DNA of 15,081 bases from JAJPXC01 sp964562375 (lineage in GTDB: Bacteria; Bacteroidota; Bacteroidia; Bacteroidales; Muribaculaceae), in NCBI GenBank assembly GCA_964562375.1, contig CAZLSW010000074.1:1-15081 (forward strand), given 5' to 3'. This document shows, piece after piece, positions 13,935-15,081 of the stretch. The translations under genes and the position numbers were made by a program. Within the stretch, counting starts at the first letter, position 1. Every line of letters starts with the position of its first letter. Below the pieces are notes generated by a model that was not told the origin of the DNA, made no database searches, and was given only the letters and a program-made list of their open reading frames with translations.

Positions 13935-14429
13935 TTACTTCAGGGTTGCGGTCCAGGCGGCGATGCGGGGGTCAGTGAGGTCGGGGTGGTTCACCTCGTC
14001 GAGCAGGAGGCCGATGGCCACGCCGTCGTCACCCACAGCGTCGGAATGGTCAAAATTGTATCCGATGGTGTCGAATTTGCCTATCAGTTCGGCCCCGGTG
14101 TCCTTGATTTTGTCGTAAAGCTCGCCCACGCCCGAGCAGAAGGTGTCGCTCATCGTCTCGTCGCCACAGCCGAACAGAGCAATCTGTTTGCCGGGCAACG
14201 ACATTGCCGACAATCCGGCCACGAAGTCCTCCCAGTCGTCTTGCAGGTCGCCGTTGCCCCAGGTGCTCGTGCCAAGCACGAGCAGGTCGTAAGCGCCTAC
14301 GACGCTAGGCGCGGTTTTCTCCACGTCGTGGATGTCGCCGTCGGCCACACCCAGAGCCTTGCCTATACGTTTGGCCACGTCGGCGGTAGTGCCGGTATTC
14401 GAGCCGTAAAATATGCCTATACTTTTCAT
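13935..14429 (-). CDS. fldA: long-chain flavodoxin
   Basis: 164 aa, normal for a long-chain flavodoxin: a cytosolic FMN protein that carries low-potential electrons between redox enzymes. The start at 14427-14429 places the beta-1 strand and phosphate loop at the N-terminus (SIGIFYGSNTGTTADVA, loop 9-15); an upstream in-frame ATG at 14480 adds an unrelated 17-residue stretch. Other marks are STWGNGDLQDDW (55-66), with W57 in the isoalloxazine-stacking loop, and FGCGDE (86-91). The long-chain insertion and closing region run from GYNFDHSDAVGDDG to LLLDEVNHPDLTDPRIAAW. Where many flavodoxins have a stacking Tyr in the GDQ-x-Y loop, this one has GDETMSDTF with no Tyr. It is divergent from the thioredoxin-fold lipoprotein gene, with 128 bp between the starts. 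A hairpin terminator follows. Confidence 0.92.
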   Translation of the reverse strand: MKSIGIFYGSNTGTTADVAKRIGKALGVADGDIHDVEKTAPSVVGAYDLLVLGTSTWGNGDLQDDWEDFVAGLSAMSLPGKQIALFGCGDETMSDTFCSGVGELYDKIKDTGAELIGKFDTIGYNFDHSDAVGDDGVAIGLLLDEVNHPDLTDPRIAAWTATLK

Positions 14430-14490
14430 AATGATAGTTGAGATTTTTTCTTTATCTATAAAACACTCGGTGGCGTGCATGGTTCACGAT

Positions 14491-14521
14491 ATTGCAGATA
14501 CGGAAAAAATGCGTACCTTTG
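14491..14521 (+). promoter_or_regulatory. promoter of the thioredoxin-fold lipoprotein gene
   Basis: ATTG at 14491-14494 (consensus TTTG) and TACCTTTG at 14514-14521 (exact TAnnTTTG) are separated by 19 nt, the expected Bacteroidales spacing. The transcript should start near 14528, about 30 nt before the ATG at 14558. This is the best promoter match in the window. Confidence 0.75.
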
Positions 14522-14557
14522 CAAGTTGATATTACGAAAAAACAAAAACTCACAGAT

Positions 14558-15043
14558 ATGAAGAAATTAGCGATCGCAATGTGTGCAGTGGCATCCATGA
14601 TGCTGAGTGTCAACTTGGTGGGCTGCTCATCGGGCAGCAGTGACAAGAGCGCCGAGGGTGCCGATTCCACAGCGGTGGAGCAGGCCGAGGCCTCGGATGC
14701 CGGCCAGGTGGTGGAGATTTCCACCGAGGATTATATCGCCAAGGTGGCCGATATCCACACCGACCCGCTCGTTTATCTTGGCACCACGCCTTGCATCGTC
14801 GACTTCTGGGCCACTTGGTGCGGCCCATGCGTAGCCCTGACCCCCGTGATGCATGAGATCGCCGAGGAGACCGGCATTACCGTCTACAAGGTCAACGTTG
14901 ACCAGTGTGGCGCCGTGGCCGACGCTTACGGCATCCAGACGATTCCGGCCCTCTTCCTCTGCAAGGACGGCAAGGTGACCCCTTACGAGGGAAAGCGCGA
15001 CAAGGAAACACTGCTCCAGGAGGCAAAAAAGCTAATGGAGTAG
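14558..15043 (+). CDS. thioredoxin-fold lipoprotein
   Basis: 161 aa. The ATG at 14558 opens a lipoprotein signal (MKKLAIAM, hydrophobic core, LVGC lipobox with C23 as the lipidated residue); an earlier in-frame ATG at 14492 overlaps the promoter and would destroy the signal. A Ser/Asp/Glu-rich linker (24-50) follows. The thioredoxin domain (~52-161) has the WCGPC active site at 87-91 and the cis-Pro loop TIPALF with P130. Both cysteines are intact, so it should act as an envelope thiol oxidoreductase, facing the periplasm or the cell surface. An extra Cys pair (C79, C117) could form a structural disulfide. The WCGPC centre is that of reducing thioredoxins, and the redox partner is not visible here. 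It diverges from flavodoxin; a shared redox control is possible but not shown. Confidence 0.92.
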   Translation: MKKLAIAMCAVASMMLSVNLVGCSSGSSDKSAEGADSTAVEQAEASDAGQVVEISTEDYIAKVADIHTDPLVYLGTTPCIVDFWATWCGPCVALTPVMHEIAEETGITVYKVNVDQCGAVADAYGIQTIPALFLCKDGKVTPYEGKRDKETLLQEAKKLME

Positions 15044-15046
15044 TAG

Positions 15047-15081
15047 TTAGTTGTTAGTTGTTAGTTGTTAGTTGTTAGTTG
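15047..15081. repeat. five perfect copies of the 7-bp tandem repeat TTAGTTG
   Basis: TTAGTTG repeats without error from 15047 to the last base of the window, starting 3 bp after the TAG stop of the lipoprotein gene. The true array length cannot be seen because the window ends inside it. Confidence 0.95.

Noticed and set aside
1..15081. CRISPR arrays, tRNA or rRNA genes, complete insertion sequences.
   Set aside because: No regularly spaced repeats, no cloverleaf with a T-loop, no rRNA-like sequence and no intact transposase or integrase frame were seen.

Overview
The window looks like a chromosome segment of a gut Bacteroidales bacterium, perhaps Muribaculaceae or a Prevotella/Bacteroides relative. 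The grounds are: several start-proximal matches to the Bacteroidales -7 promoter box TAnnTTTG, few Shine-Dalgarno sites, two secreted proteins sharing a C-terminal tail that begins YYNLQGIRV, a DUF3990/DUF3791 cassette, and codon use rich in third-position C/G. Genus is an inference.

Layout. Positions 1-288 hold a short helix-turn-helix remnant and a terminator. Positions 289-6192 (minus) carry two large secreted modular proteins of unknown function, 105 bp apart and sharing homologous C-terminal tails; the upstream one is built from about ten degenerate beta-rich modules. Positions 6256-7358 are a gene graveyard and control region. It holds a frameshifted plus-strand pseudogene that ends in a Gly-rich, Trp-Gly-Arg tail like those of mobilisation proteins, a small decayed minus-strand ORF, and an 85-bp operator that is exactly symmetric about one base. 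The operator sits in front of a winged-helix/Fic-domain gene (7359-8393) whose Fic motif has Gln in place of the catalytic His.

Positions 8597-12761 look like a phosphate module: a PiT-type transporter with a C-terminal helical cytosolic domain on the plus strand, converging with an OmpR/PhoB-type response regulator and PhoR-like histidine kinase on the minus strand. The transporter and kinase coding regions overlap tail to tail by 79 bp. Three nucleotides upstream of the response regulator, on the same strand, ends a tightly overlapping three-gene cassette (13652-12765): a DUF3791-like protein, a DUF3990 ADP-ribosyltransferase-fold protein and a 65-aa small protein. It looks like a toxin-antitoxin-type unit. 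The cassette is preceded by a ~195-bp palindromic element with 20-bp perfect terminal inverted repeats and a possible 4-bp target duplication. A good -7 box just outside the element would make it the structured 5' leader of the cassette. The five minus-strand genes may form one transcript.

The right end holds a long-chain flavodoxin (minus) diverging from a thioredoxin-fold lipoprotein (plus) with a near-ideal promoter, then five copies of a 7-bp tandem repeat running off the window.

The strongest candidates for a little-described system are the DUF3791/DUF3990/small-protein cassette with its hairpin leader and its fusion to a two-component operon, and the Fic-like regulator with its symmetric operator.
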